From: Flavobacterium urocaniciphilum
Lineage (GTDB): Bacteria > Bacteroidota > Bacteroidia > Flavobacteriales > Flavobacteriaceae
Reading direction: 5' to 3'
Length of the DNA: 64,000 nt
Assembly (NCBI RefSeq): GCF_900110615.1
Contig: NZ_FOEI01000005.1
Coordinates: forward strand, 1 to 64,000
The notes under the pieces were generated by a model. The model saw only the letters and a program-made list of their open reading frames with translations, was not told the DNA's origin and did not search any database. Shown one piece after another: positions 11,401-20,401 of this stretch. The translations under genes and the position numbers were made by a program. How positions within the stretch are numbered: the stretch's first letter is position 1; each line of letters opens with the position of its first letter.

Positions 11401-12603
11401 AGAAGCATTGTAACATGCATTCGTTCCACCACCAGATACATTAGTAACTGTTTGTTTAATATTAATTAAACCTGTTGTTGTTGGAGTATATGAAAAGAAT
11501 AAGTGATTTCCAGATAATTGATTACTTGTACTATTTGGAAAACAGTTTGATCCAATTGTAGTATATGCCGTATAATCAGTTGCAGAAAAATAATTGGCTA
11601 AATTTGAGTTTAAAACATATGGTGTTGTAGATACATTCGAAGGAATTACAACAGGAGAACCACAATTTAAACCAAGTATTGAGGTTTGTATATTGAATGG
11701 TCCTGCCCATAAACTGGCAGTTGAAGCATCACAAACTGTTTTGATATAAACATCATAATTTGTTCCATCAACTAATGGGTTTCCGTTAGTTAATGTTGTA
11801 GTATTAAAAGTTGTTCCAGAAACAGGAGTACCAGAAGCGGCAATACCTGCATTATCTGCAACAATCTGAATTTCAAAATTTGTAGCTGTAGGATGTGTCC
11901 AGTTAATTAATGCACTATTTGCAGACATAGTAGAATTGATACCTGTAACTTTAGCACAGCTTTCAATAACTCTGATATTATCTACAAACCAACTGTCCCC
12001 TACTGTATTTGAATTACCCGCAACTTGATTCGTAACAGCCACAAAAGCAATGTGTACTGGAACACCTGCAGGAAGGTCTGGAAGAGTAACTATTTTTTCT
12101 TCCCATGTAGTTGCTGAAACATTTAAATTTGCTTCAGTCCAAGATTGTAATAAAACGTTAAAACTAGCAAGTGTTGGCTGTGCAGCAGTTGATAATCTTA
12201 ACTCGAAAGTTGTTCCTCTATTCACAAAACTTCCTTGTTTTGTAAAAAAGCGAACTTCAGTAACTTGAGGAGTAGTAAATTGAGGTGTTATTAAAAAGTA
12301 TTCAGCAGTAGTTCCTACAGTATTATTTAATGAAGGATTTACTACTGCACCTGGAGTACTTAAATATCCTCCAGTAGCTGTTGTAGGAGCCCAGTTGTTT
12401 GTAACAACAGGATTACTATCAATCAACCATGTAGCAGGTATTCCACTATTAAAATTTTCTAATGTTGGAAATTGTGCAAATGCAGCATTTGAAAATAATC
12501 CAAATGAAAATAGCATTAAAATACTTGCTTCAAAGCTTCTTCTCTTTTGAGAAATAAACTTTGAAGAAAATATTTTCTTTAAAATTGATACCTTTTTTTG
12601 CAT
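5467..12603 (-). CDS. Giant T9SS type B (gliding-motility C-terminal domain) surface protein with fibronectin-III repeats
   Basis: About 2378 aa from the ATG at 12603. The in-frame ATG at 12651 would add 16 hydrophobic residues before the charged stretch and looks spurious. A long signal sequence ends in AAFAQ. The body alternates jelly-roll/choice-of-anchor-J-like modules (ETFDSNTTTETCW, NNDWLISPTLS) with at least six fibronectin-III domains, each ending in a WVGPFxFxT(R/C)C pattern. One late domain (around FNYDFEKLPMQFVTGVS) resembles a carbohydrate-binding or jelly-roll fold. Ig-like cell-adhesion modules follow. The C-terminus (KGISPNGDGDNDTFDL ... NRYGMKVFSF ... LPDGTYFYSIRF) is the gliding-motility-associated domain used as a type B secretion signal. 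It is presumably exported by T9SS and attached with help from the adjacent PorP/SprF protein. The ligand is unknown. Confidence 0.9.
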   Translation of the reverse strand: MQKKVSILKKIFSSKFISQKRRSFEASILMLFSFGLFSNAAFAQFPTLENFNSGIPATWLIDSNPVVTNNWAPTTATGGYLSTPGAVVNPSLNNTVGTTAEYFLITPQFTTPQVTEVRFFTKQGSFVNRGTTFELRLSTAAQPTLASFNVLLQSWTEANLNVSATTWEEKIVTLPDLPAGVPVHIAFVAVTNQVAGNSNTVGDSWFVDNIRVIESCAKVTGINSTMSANSALINWTHPTATNFEIQIVADNAGIAASGTPVSGTTFNTTTLTNGNPLVDGTNYDVYIKTVCDASTASLWAGPFNIQTSILGLNCGSPVVIPSNVSTTPYVLNSNLANYFSATDYTAYTTIGSNCFPNSTSNQLSGNHLFFSYTPTTTGLINIKQTVTNVSGGGTNACYNASSSITVFNGCANVGVSCMASTLTQTSGANYGTWVGQIDDFYVVGGQTYIIVMSSPYPYSSNASICFNFVVSGATCPAPSPSGSTYNNLTQTSANFSWANVGNLVSEWQYVALPVSAGAPTGSTTLLNTLTNTNNPSGVLTPATDYNLYVRSVCGGTPGPWAAPLAFRTPCNIVPLPYYAPFNEATLNDACWSQINLNNDADFFSIGGTALGGPNGTVAKLRVSNALNNTNDILISPTFHLDGVTQKRLRFKYNNYGNWGSSANNPIGGPCSFEIKMSTTGIGAQSFTTTIVPLAQYSTGYNFVEMTVPLPNITGDINLAWILPAGAQQTGVQFYLDDVYVEDLPACSEPSYPVVTPGSITTNSVNVSWTNGYNNTQWQLVAQPLGSGVPTGTFVPGAVVNIVNTNPYTITGLNPSTQYEFYMRAYCNAVDQSIWVGPINFNTLCIAQNLPYYESLDNTDPTTKKFCWSTNNANGDVAKWTIDATEARIWPQPTNMFTPFSSYDDWLITVPVNAVGVKRLRFDYRVVTSPFFPTPRGNFEVLMSSTPNFSTYTVLIPSHDFTNNDYAQDTVLFTGTGTTYIAFRLPPNMQNPSDTGIVMIDNVIIDDAPPCPNPIALTASNIAQTTATLSWTAGYAETQWQIVVQENGTGIPTGSGTTVNGTPTYNVTNLLPDTAYEYYVRAICATDNSTWVGPFKFRTTCNAIPTPFIETFDSNTTTETCWTIVNANGDGNDWNLNQTVNPIGGDQMAALFTGMNGANNDWLISPTLSAHAGQRLRFFYKTYSSDFEEDLKVMLSVNGVATNQFNTILYENNKVIPTDATGTVAGTNTITMTSTNGVLIGDRVDIPGWVIPYASTVTAINGNTITISANAVVTAAGPLNVTFVHEVINNTTVREKVINLTGITGNTNINIGFHTPFFPPNPWNYRGQFTFIDNVIVEDIPACPSVINVSSTNIIDTSVQVNWESTGSETSWEISLQPFGTPAPVGNTLPAYLYTTTTHPFTINGLTPATKYHYYVRAICSGTSQSTWVGPFEFTTRCDFANVCEYTISTISGNTGQVTQSVNVMQNGVVVQELEFPGFGQTIIDYPVFLCSGVEFNLYWDGMGSGLQYSQAQIIVKDQTGTVVWTSPLGLGTVNTNIYTGFASCGTITCPTPTNLTVSNQGVLSWTPGGSETQWEVFIQPLNNGTLPQSGQIVNSPTYTPVATDFVNGTAGTYEYFVRAICSNTNKSYWFGPKTFIRNDEASTALRLIPNTGSNCQVSGVDATFIGATPSTTPTSCSGVNGGDIWYDFVATSRVHIIELSDFAPGSYYDSSYEGPWPKIIMSLYEVQTDGSLVEKGCSDNNSFVTTYSNELVVGKTYKIRLKLNDVITNNKTFHICITTPTDLCDMDAFNYDFEKLPMQFVTGVSTIIDDAVVPGWKTNTDWGTMFFHEGSNSTGGLSPYSGGQCIQLVQDNTSLWNPSDPNIKGLYKDFDTSEIIKMDYSFASATRSNGTTVELWAGPVNGPFTLVTEDFANSTNWDFIQGTYNVPTGQNTTRFIFRTRGYAIGHLLDAANFKANTDVLTADTTLDCTQSSMNVEAIGVGQWVAGASNPSVATIVNPTSMTTAINGIDTPGVYTFIWKTRYCEKPVTITRLGVTEVPTVVSPVTYCTSQTATALTATAPSGYTLIWYTVPVNGTGDVNAPVPSTTTAGTTTYYVALVNGLGCVGPRVPIDVIVNQLITPEVQFAYDNTVYCANGANPVLVPANGFTSGGTFSATPSGLSINASTGAINLLGSAVGNYVINYNLPANGCVDSGSSSTNISIVNEATFAIENVCENQMMILNVVPTNGSDLSNVDYTWQDDNGGFIGNNTSQFNVSEYLTQNPTLTFPLTFTVIVDSEGCLNSEQITIDGNSCGMIPKGISPNGDGDNDTFDLTGLGVKELTIVNRYGMKVFSFSGNYTNQFAGSTNDGKHLPDGTYFYSIRFENGKAVTGWVYVIRQY

Positions 12604-12639
12604 TTTTAAGTATTTAAAAATTATAGAGATTGAGAAAAA

Positions 12640-12670
12640 TAAGTGAGGCAATAGAATATTGCCCCACTTA
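12640..12670 (-). terminator. Hairpin plus U-run between the two giant adhesin genes
   Basis: On the minus strand the arms 12670-12657 and 12653-12640 pair over 14 positions, with one G-U wobble and a 3-nt loop, and are followed directly by five U residues (12639-12635). It lies between the stop of the type A gene (12680) and the ATG of the type B gene (12603), with no obvious promoter in the 76-nt gap. It may be an attenuating terminator. Confidence 0.6.
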
Positions 12671-12679
12671 CTATATTAC

Positions 12680-15600
12680 TTATTTCTTGATTACTTTAAA
12701 GTTTTGAACATTTTGTTCAGAATAAACTTTTACTAAATAAGTTTCAGTATTTAAATCACTTAAATCAATTTGTATTTCATTTGAATTAGTGTTTATTACT
12801 TTAACTTTTTGTCCAATAATATTGAATACTTCTACTTTAGAAATTACATCTTTAGCAGTGATATTTAATTTGTTTTGTACTGGATTTGGATAGAAATTTA
12901 ATTGAGTTAAATCGAAATTTTCATTTCCTAATACAACTGTAACTGTAACTGCTAAAGCAGAACTTGTACAAGTACCATTTGTTGAAACTGCATAATAAGT
13001 AGTATTGTCAGTTAAAACTGTTCCTGGTAAAATTGCATTAGTATTATTTGTAGCATCTAAAGCAGATGGATACCAAATAATTCCTGTACCTGATACTACG
13101 ATATCTTCAATAGTTACATCAGATGCTACACCACCATTTAAAACTTGATTTGAAGCTCCAGTTGGTGTTGGTGGAGTTGTTGGTGCAACGTTAATTGTAA
13201 CTGAAGCAGCACTTGAAATACAACCAGCAACTGTATTTTTAACAGTTACATTGTACGTTCCTGATGTAACTCCTGTGAAAGTTGTACTTGTTTGATAGTT
13301 AGTACCATCAATACTATATTCTAAATTAGCACCTGTTGGAGCAGTTACTTCAATTGTTCCTGTTGCCACTGAACAAGTTGGTTGAGCAGTTGCACTAGCA
13401 ATAGGATTCGGAACATTAATAACTGTTGCAGTAACTGGTATTCTTACAGATTCACAAATTTCATCAAATGTTAAATTATGGAAACAGTTAGTAGTATTTG
13501 AAGTTGTAACAATTGCATCACTTAAAGCTGAAACATTTCCTGTTAAACGTAACGGACCTGCAGTTGGATAAGTAATTGTAGCAGTACTATTACCTAAAGT
13601 GTTAGATGTTCCAATTAATCCATTAGTAGCTAATAATCTATAACCTGTTCCTGGAGGAATGTTATAATTTAAATTAACAACTTGAGAAGTAGATCCTACA
13701 GTTCCTGTTACTAAAGTTGGAATAAAAGTAACTGGAGATGTACCTGCTACGATGTTACCATTAGCATCATATAAAGTAATTGTAATTGGTGTTAAAGCAG
13801 CAGTATTTTTAGGATAAACTGTTACTGTTTTTAATTTTAATTTATTAGTTACATCAAAAGCAATACCTTTAAATAAAGCAGAAGAAACTGAAGAACCTAG
13901 ATATGCTAAAGTATTTACTGAACCAGTAGAAACACTTTCAGAAGAAACATAATAAGTTGTAGTTGAAGTAACAGTTGGATTATATGTTGTACCAGTTGTT
14001 ACTAAATTTCCATTAATTTCCGCATCATACCAATTAATAACTGCTGCACCATTAGCTACTAAATTAGCTGTTTCTCCTGGACATAAAGTGTCATCTGTTC
14101 CAGTTACTACTGGTGCAGAAGTTGAAACTAAAACTGGTGTAGAGGTACCTGAATTTGAAGAACAAGTAACAATACATTGGTAAGAAGTATTTCTTGTTGG
14201 TGTAATAACTAATGTTGAAGATGTTGCACTTGAAATATCTGTCCAAGTTGTTCCACCATTGATAGAACTTTGCCATTGATACGTAACTCCAGAACCTGTA
14301 GTTGCAGAAGCTAAACTTAACGTAATAGATTGTCCTAAACAAACAGAAACTGAAGAAGCTATTGTAGCTCCAGGAGTTGGTGTACCTGAACAAGCTACTC
14401 CTTCCGAATAAGAGAAGTTACCTAAGAAACCACCAGTTTGTGCTGTTGTTAAATTCATTGTATTTGGAGTTCCAGCATTGAATGTCATTGCAGAAGTAGG
14501 CGTAGAAACAATATCATAAACTCCATTTTCTGTTGCAGAATGTACAATAATATTTGAAGAAGTAAGTTGTGCATCTCCAATTCTTACATTGTATCCTGTA
14601 AAATTACCTAAAGCTCCTACTCTAGTAGCTTTCCATCTTGTTGAACTTAAATTAGATGCATTTGTAGCATTAACAGTACCAGCATTGGAATCAAAAGCTT
14701 CAACCATCAATTCTACTCCACCTGTAGAAGCAATTGAAATTGGAAGGAATTTTCCGTTTTTACCAACTGGGAATAATCTATAGTTAGTAATTGTAGCGTC
14801 AAATTTATTGGCATAAACAATTGGTCCATCAAAATATGATGTAGCATTTCCTCCAGAAAAAGCACCACTGTTAAAACTTGGATTCATAACATCTGGTACT
14901 CCACAATAAAGTGGGAAAGCAGCAGAAGTATGAACAACACCATTAGTTAAGGTAACACTGTTTACTCTAAAATTTGGAACATTAATTGTTACTCCACCAA
15001 CACTTGTATTATTGATTGTTAAACCATTTACAACATAAGCATCATAACCTGAAGTTAGAGAATATTGATTAGCAAGATACGTTCCAGAACCTGAAATAGT
15101 TTGAGGAATAGTTGATGGAACAGCTGTACCATTAATAAAGTTACCTAAATATAATGAAGTACCTGCAACTGGTAAATTAAACGAACCATTATTAATAATG
15201 TTTCCTCCAACATAAACAATTGCATTTGCAAACGTTTTTCTGAATGAACTTCCTGCAGTAATTGTTAATGCATTTTGAACATTCATATTGTATGCATTAT
15301 TGATATTGTTACTACCAACATTCATAAATCTGTCAGCACCATTTGGAGCATCAACAGTTAAATTACCTAATGATAATAAACCACCTAATGCTTGGAATTG
15401 ACAATTGAATCCGTTAGTGATAATTGATGAATTTTGAGTTGATACTCCATCACCAATTTGTAATGTATGATTTAATCCAGCTGCATAATGATTTGCAGAT
15501 GAGTAAATAAATGAACCACTAGAAAGTGTATTGAAAGGATAGAAATTCAATACTAAAGGTGTTGGTGCACCCGATTGAATTGGTTCAGAGAAAGTTACTT

Positions 15601-18600
15601 TAGTACCATTTACATCAGCTACAAAAGTACCCGGTAAAATTCCAGCACCTGAAACTGGCATACCCGCAACTATATTCGGATTTGCTGCAGTTAAAATTGT
15701 AGTATTAGCACCTACTGTGACAGCTGAAAAAGTTAATGTTTCTGGAGCTGTAATTGGAGAAGTTGCTAATCCTGAAACAGGAGAAGATAAAGTTACTTTA
15801 CATCTGAAATTTGTAGATAACCCTGCAAATAATAAATTTGTAATTGTTGTACCTGGTTGAATTCCGTTACCTGAAACTCCTTGTCCAACAGCTAAATTCG
15901 CATTATTAGCATTTGCTTCCAATACTACTGATTGCACTCCGTTTTTCATTGAAGAAAAAGATAATGGAGTGGCAGCTGGAACTGGCGCAGAAACCGCTTG
16001 AGATAAAGTTAAAGTTACTGGAGGTGGACTACCTACAAACCCTACTGTAATTGCAGTAATTGTTGTACCTGGTAAAATATTTGCATGACCAGAAATTGTT
16101 TGTCCAACCTCAAATAAATTATATGTTCCCGTAGCCATAGTAGCTGTAGTACCAGTAATAGCTCCGTTATATGTAAAAGTACCTGAAGCACCTTCTGTAT
16201 TTAAAGTATAATTTGAAATTGAAGTTCCAGAAATTGGAGTACCAATATTTACTAATGGGTCAACGATGGTAATTTTTCCACCTGTTAAATCTAAATCAGA
16301 AGTTTCAATTTTACAAGAAGTACCACCAAAAGCTACTGATGTAGCTGCATCACCATTATTATTACTATCAATAACAATATCTCCACCAGTTTGATTGAAA
16401 ATACTTCCTGTTTTATGAGCTACATATCCATTAACTTTAAGGATTCCTGCAGTCATTGTATGTGTACCATAATTGTTAAATGCAGCATTGTTATTTGTAC
16501 AACCAACTGTCATAGTTGTAGCACCAGCATTGTTAGTTAAAGTACCACCTTTATTAATAATTACACCTGCAGCATTTGCAGTAGTTGTAACTGTTACATT
16601 ATGACCGTTAGCAATTTTAACTACATCAGTACATGTTGGTACAACTGATCCAACCCAAGTTGAAGCAGAATTCCAATCTCCTGAAGCAGCAGAAACAATT
16701 GCTGTTGATGTATTTACACTTGAAGCATCATTAACTCCAACATAAACTGGCGCTGCAGTTAAGTTAGGTATCGTTAAATCTTTTCTAAAAATGAAAGGTT
16801 GAGTTGTTCCTACTTGATGAGTTCCAGCTAAAGCAGCTGATAAATTCATTAATCTAGAAGATCCGTCTAAAGCTTCATAAGCACCACTAGCATAAACTCC
16901 TACTCTATTTGTATTTGTAGTTGCATTAGGAGCATAAATAATTGACGAAGCATTTGAAGAAGATTCTGGAGTTGAGAAAGCCCAATTTCCATTATATCTT
17001 TTGTTAATAGTATAAGCACCATCTGTTATAGAAAGGCTACCTGTTACTGTATTTGAATCTGAATAAGTAACTGCTACTTCACCTGAAGTTGCAGGAGTAG
17101 CATCAGGTAATAAATACATTGATCTATCTAAACCATTTGCACTAACAAAAGGAAACCAAAATGGTTTGTAGTTATTATCCGTTCCTGGATATTCAGAACC
17201 TGGTTGTACATCTCTTGTGTTTGAAGCAGAAATCCATTTAGAAACAGTTCCGTTTGTAAATCCATTTCCAGTAGGACAAACAAAATTTGAACCTAGAATA
17301 GAACCAAAGTTTCCTAAGACTAATCTATTACCTGAAGTAATATTTACTCTACCATTTGTTAATAATAACCCTCCATTAATTCTCACCCCGTTTACATTCC
17401 AAACAACATTTGGAGTTGCAGTAGCTGTATTATTAACTTCTAACTGGTTTAAAACACCAGCACGATTTCCAAAAGCATTAGTACCTGCAATTGATCCACC
17501 AACAAAACCTGCTGGATCTACTGAAATAGTTTGTACTGTAGATCCAATTAAAGCAAGTCTTCCCTGATAAGCTGTTGTAGAACCAAAGCTACTATCAAAT
17601 CTAGCACCAGCACCTACGTCGAAATTATGACCTAATTTCAAGTATTTTCCGTTTGTACCATCATGATTATTAAATCTAGAACCTGAAGCTGCAAGATTAA
17701 TATCGTTATTTACTGTAAATTCATCAATTACTGTACTTGTTGCAAATTGAATTAAAGTATTCGTACCTGCTAAAATTAAATCTTCACATCCTGAATATCT
17801 AGAATCAATCATCACAATTTCTCCATCGTTATCGATTACCGCACCATCAGCTGGTGTTGGTACTAAACCATTATCCCATGTTGAAGGTTGAGACCATAAC
17901 CCAGAATGAGCACATGTAATCTCTTCTGGAATTCTAGATACAAGAGAAATATTATCAATTGCAGCTGGAGGAAGTGATCCTGCAGCAGCAGTATTTGTCC
18001 AAGCAAAAATTAATCTAAAACTAGTTCCAGCAAATGATTTTGGAATAAATGCAGTTGTTTTTGTAGTAGCAACTTGTGCTCCTGCATTAAAAGAAATTAA
18101 TGTTGCACCTGGCCAATTTACTCCATAAGTACCAGAAGTTGTTACTTGAGTATTCGTTCCAGTTACAGTTTGTGTTACTGGAGCAACCCAAACTTGCCAA
18201 CCTGCTCCTGAATTAGGATCAGATTTTACATCAAAAGTTAATGTCATTGCTTTTTCTGCTGAAGGAACTGTTACATCTTTGTAGAAATAAACTGTTCTTG
18301 TTGCAGGAGAACCAGCATATGAATAAGAAATACCATTGTTATTTGTAATATAAGCTGCATTACCGTTTATGGCAGCTGAAGTAGCTGTAAATGCTAAATT
18401 TTGAGCTGTACCTACAGCACTACCATTGATAGTTGCTTTAGATAAACCTAAAGCAGTACCATTAATACTAGCAACATATGTATTTACATCAATAATACCA
18501 GCAATAGGTGCAATAGCCATACCAACAGAAATGTTAGGATTAGCTGCAGCTAAAGTTAGTGAGTAAGTATTAGCACTAATAGTTGCTGTTGTTAACTGAG

Positions 18601-19090
18601 AAGCATTAACACTAATTCCACCTGCATATCTTCCAAATCCTAGTGTAACACCAGAAGCTGTTCCTGAAGCATTTTGAGATAAAGTTAATGTTGTACCTAC
18701 AATGTTTTGAACAAAAGTATTGGTTGGAATATTTGTTCCATACACAATTTGTCCAATTGAAATATTAGCATTTGGTGCTAATAATGTTACTGTTGTAGAA
18801 CCAGATGTTGTATCACCTACTGAAGTAGTTCCAGATGCAGCAGTACCTAAATACCACTTAATCGGCCCTGTACCTTCATTGGCAACTGTCCATCCGTTCG
18901 CTGCAAAAGTATTCCCTAAATTAAAACCTCCATCTGTGGCAGGATTAATTAAAGTAGTTTGAGAATACAATTCGTTTGAAAAGCAAAAAAGAAACAAAAC
19001 CAATACCGTGCTGAAAAGCCAATTGGATTGTAATCTTGATTCAAAGCAATTAAATACTTTAACGCTTAGTAATTTTTCATTCATAATCAT
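12680..19090 (-). CDS. Giant T9SS type A cargo protein with G8-like and repeated beta modules
   Basis: 2136 aa; a second ATG at 19084 is equally possible. A long N-region is followed by a hydrophobic signal core ending in ELYSQ. The N-terminal third and the middle contain a repeated motif of the form NPNIxVGMxVxGxGIxPGTxI, followed by a short strand and TLSQxxS. Two stretches around SQPSTWDNGLVPTPADGAV and SASTWVGSVVPTCTDVV look like the start of G8-type beta-helical domains. Ig-like domains with CSGTPTPGATI and CPGETANLVA follow. The last 75 residues (NFYPNPVQNKLNI ... NIIGQKV ... TYLVKVYSE ... KVIKK) are a typical type A sorting domain. It is the first gene of the left-hand locus and has its own promoter. 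Probably a secreted or surface-attached adhesin or matrix protein; no catalytic motif was recognised. Confidence 0.88.
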   Translation of the reverse strand: MIMNEKLLSVKVFNCFESRLQSNWLFSTVLVLFLFCFSNELYSQTTLINPATDGGFNLGNTFAANGWTVANEGTGPIKWYLGTAASGTTSVGDTTSGSTTVTLLAPNANISIGQIVYGTNIPTNTFVQNIVGTTLTLSQNASGTASGVTLGFGRYAGGISVNASQLTTATISANTYSLTLAAANPNISVGMAIAPIAGIIDVNTYVASINGTALGLSKATINGSAVGTAQNLAFTATSAAINGNAAYITNNNGISYSYAGSPATRTVYFYKDVTVPSAEKAMTLTFDVKSDPNSGAGWQVWVAPVTQTVTGTNTQVTTSGTYGVNWPGATLISFNAGAQVATTKTTAFIPKSFAGTSFRLIFAWTNTAAAGSLPPAAIDNISLVSRIPEEITCAHSGLWSQPSTWDNGLVPTPADGAVIDNDGEIVMIDSRYSGCEDLILAGTNTLIQFATSTVIDEFTVNNDINLAASGSRFNNHDGTNGKYLKLGHNFDVGAGARFDSSFGSTTAYQGRLALIGSTVQTISVDPAGFVGGSIAGTNAFGNRAGVLNQLEVNNTATATPNVVWNVNGVRINGGLLLTNGRVNITSGNRLVLGNFGSILGSNFVCPTGNGFTNGTVSKWISASNTRDVQPGSEYPGTDNNYKPFWFPFVSANGLDRSMYLLPDATPATSGEVAVTYSDSNTVTGSLSITDGAYTINKRYNGNWAFSTPESSSNASSIIYAPNATTNTNRVGVYASGAYEALDGSSRLMNLSAALAGTHQVGTTQPFIFRKDLTIPNLTAAPVYVGVNDASSVNTSTAIVSAASGDWNSASTWVGSVVPTCTDVVKIANGHNVTVTTTANAAGVIINKGGTLTNNAGATTMTVGCTNNNAAFNNYGTHTMTAGILKVNGYVAHKTGSIFNQTGGDIVIDSNNNGDAATSVAFGGTSCKIETSDLDLTGGKITIVDPLVNIGTPISGTSISNYTLNTEGASGTFTYNGAITGTTATMATGTYNLFEVGQTISGHANILPGTTITAITVGFVGSPPPVTLTLSQAVSAPVPAATPLSFSSMKNGVQSVVLEANANNANLAVGQGVSGNGIQPGTTITNLLFAGLSTNFRCKVTLSSPVSGLATSPITAPETLTFSAVTVGANTTILTAANPNIVAGMPVSGAGILPGTFVADVNGTKVTFSEPIQSGAPTPLVLNFYPFNTLSSGSFIYSSANHYAAGLNHTLQIGDGVSTQNSSIITNGFNCQFQALGGLLSLGNLTVDAPNGADRFMNVGSNNINNAYNMNVQNALTITAGSSFRKTFANAIVYVGGNIINNGSFNLPVAGTSLYLGNFINGTAVPSTIPQTISGSGTYLANQYSLTSGYDAYVVNGLTINNTSVGGVTINVPNFRVNSVTLTNGVVHTSAAFPLYCGVPDVMNPSFNSGAFSGGNATSYFDGPIVYANKFDATITNYRLFPVGKNGKFLPISIASTGGVELMVEAFDSNAGTVNATNASNLSSTRWKATRVGALGNFTGYNVRIGDAQLTSSNIIVHSATENGVYDIVSTPTSAMTFNAGTPNTMNLTTAQTGGFLGNFSYSEGVACSGTPTPGATIASSVSVCLGQSITLSLASATTGSGVTYQWQSSINGGTTWTDISSATSSTLVITPTRNTSYQCIVTCSSNSGTSTPVLVSTSAPVVTGTDDTLCPGETANLVANGAAVINWYDAEINGNLVTTGTTYNPTVTSTTTYYVSSESVSTGSVNTLAYLGSSVSSALFKGIAFDVTNKLKLKTVTVYPKNTAALTPITITLYDANGNIVAGTSPVTFIPTLVTGTVGSTSQVVNLNYNIPPGTGYRLLATNGLIGTSNTLGNSTATITYPTAGPLRLTGNVSALSDAIVTTSNTTNCFHNLTFDEICESVRIPVTATVINVPNPIASATAQPTCSVATGTIEVTAPTGANLEYSIDGTNYQTSTTFTGVTSGTYNVTVKNTVAGCISSAASVTINVAPTTPPTPTGASNQVLNGGVASDVTIEDIVVSGTGIIWYPSALDATNNTNAILPGTVLTDNTTYYAVSTNGTCTSSALAVTVTVVLGNENFDLTQLNFYPNPVQNKLNITAKDVISKVEVFNIIGQKVKVINTNSNEIQIDLSDLNTETYLVKVYSEQNVQNFKVIKK

Positions 19091-19159
19091 AACTTTTGGT
19101 TTGACGTTAGTGAGGTAAAATTATATATATTAATTCCTATTATAATTATCCTACTCTTT

Positions 19160-19167
19160 CAAAATTA
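19160..19167 (-). promoter_or_regulatory. Probable -7 element (TAATTTTG) for the adhesin locus
   Basis: The minus-strand sequence matches the Bacteroidota consensus TAnnTTTG exactly. A weak TTTA stands about 16 nt upstream in place of TTTG. It implies a leader of about 60 nt before the ATG at 19090. Confidence 0.5.
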
Positions 19168-19237
19168 CTGAATTTAGAAAGTTAAATATACGAATAAAAG
19201 CTTGATTATTAAGGCAGTAAAGAAAAAAATCGACGAA

Positions 19238-20401
19238 CTATACGTTTTTCGGGTTTTGAAGTAAATTTATCTTATTTTGTAGTAATTCTATGTCCTTTTT
19301 AGACCTTTTTATACGATGTAATACAAACAAAATAACTCCGATAATTAAAATTATTATGAAAATATATACAAAATAAAACTTGTTTATTGATTCATCATAT
19401 TTATCTTTTAACTCCGATTTTTTCTCTAATAATGAGTCGCTAATAGTTTTACGTTCTCTTTCTTTGATAAGTTTACGAGTCGATAAATATTTAAAATGGA
19501 ATTCTTTGTATTTATCCCAGTTATTTAAAGCTAAGTAATTGTCTGAAAGCCCTTTGTATATTTCTTGATTTAAAATTAAATCATTAACATTTTTAGAAAT
19601 AGTTATGGCTTCTTGTAGTGAATTAACAGCTTCATTATACTTCCCATCAAAAGTAAATACTTGAGCTAATCCTTTTAATGCAAATGCATGTAAACTCTTG
19701 GCATTTACCTTTTTAGCATAACTAATTGCCAATAAAAAGTTTTCTTTTGCTTTTGGATTATCTTCTAATAACAAGTAACAATTTCCTTTATTGTATTTAG
19801 CAATACTAATAGCTGAAAAGGCTAATTTTGACTTAGAAGCAATTAATTTACTGACCCCTTTATCGAAATATTCAATGGCTATATTACAGTTTAATTTCTC
19901 TTTATAAATAAATCCTCGAACTACATAATTCGATCCCAAATAATACAAAATAGAATCTTTTACTGGATGATTTAACATCAATTGTTCAGCTTGATCTAGA
20001 TATTGTATCGATTTATCGTAAATTTTAAGCTGATGGTATTGAATCCCCATCTTATTAACAATCAATATCTTAAGTAAATCGTCTTTGGTTAAATGCAATA
20101 ATTGATTTGCTTTAATTACGTATTCTAATGATTTTTCATAATCTCTTTTAGACGAATAAGCATCAGAAATTAATTTAAAGGCTCTAATTTTATAATCTAC
20201 ATTGTCTTTTGCATCTTTAACAACTTGATTACCAATACGAATTGCCGCATCTGGATCATCATACATCATTAAAGTTCCGTCTTTAATTCTTTTATCAAAA
20301 GCCTTATTTCTTTGAGCATTTGCAAAGAAACTACTTCCTAATGCAATAAAAATCGTTAGGGTAAAAACTACTATTTTCTTATGTAAATATACTCCTATCA
20401 T
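19238..20401 (-). CDS. TPR-repeat membrane protein, HTH-less partner of the AraC-type regulator
   Basis: 387 aa. An N-terminal signal or anchor segment (IVVFTLTIFIALGSSFFANAQ) is followed by about 300 residues of helical TPR-like repeats (for example LHAFALKGLAQVFTFDGKYNEAV). A single membrane segment (FYFVYIFIIILIIGVILFVL) follows, and then a short basic coiled-coil tail of about 30 residues. The layout copies the upstream protein, but the cytoplasmic DNA-binding domain is missing. The start codon overlaps the upstream stop by 4 nt (ATGA at 20398-20401), so the two are translationally coupled. I infer a signalling partner or modulator that could form heterodimers with the regulator. No enzyme motif was seen. 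Confidence 0.75.
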   Translation of the reverse strand: MIGVYLHKKIVVFTLTIFIALGSSFFANAQRNKAFDKRIKDGTLMMYDDPDAAIRIGNQVVKDAKDNVDYKIRAFKLISDAYSSKRDYEKSLEYVIKANQLLHLTKDDLLKILIVNKMGIQYHQLKIYDKSIQYLDQAEQLMLNHPVKDSILYYLGSNYVVRGFIYKEKLNCNIAIEYFDKGVSKLIASKSKLAFSAISIAKYNKGNCYLLLEDNPKAKENFLLAISYAKKVNAKSLHAFALKGLAQVFTFDGKYNEAVNSLQEAITISKNVNDLILNQEIYKGLSDNYLALNNWDKYKEFHFKYLSTRKLIKERERKTISDSLLEKKSELKDKYDESINKFYFVYIFIIILIIGVILFVLHRIKRSKKDIELLQNKINLLQNPKNV

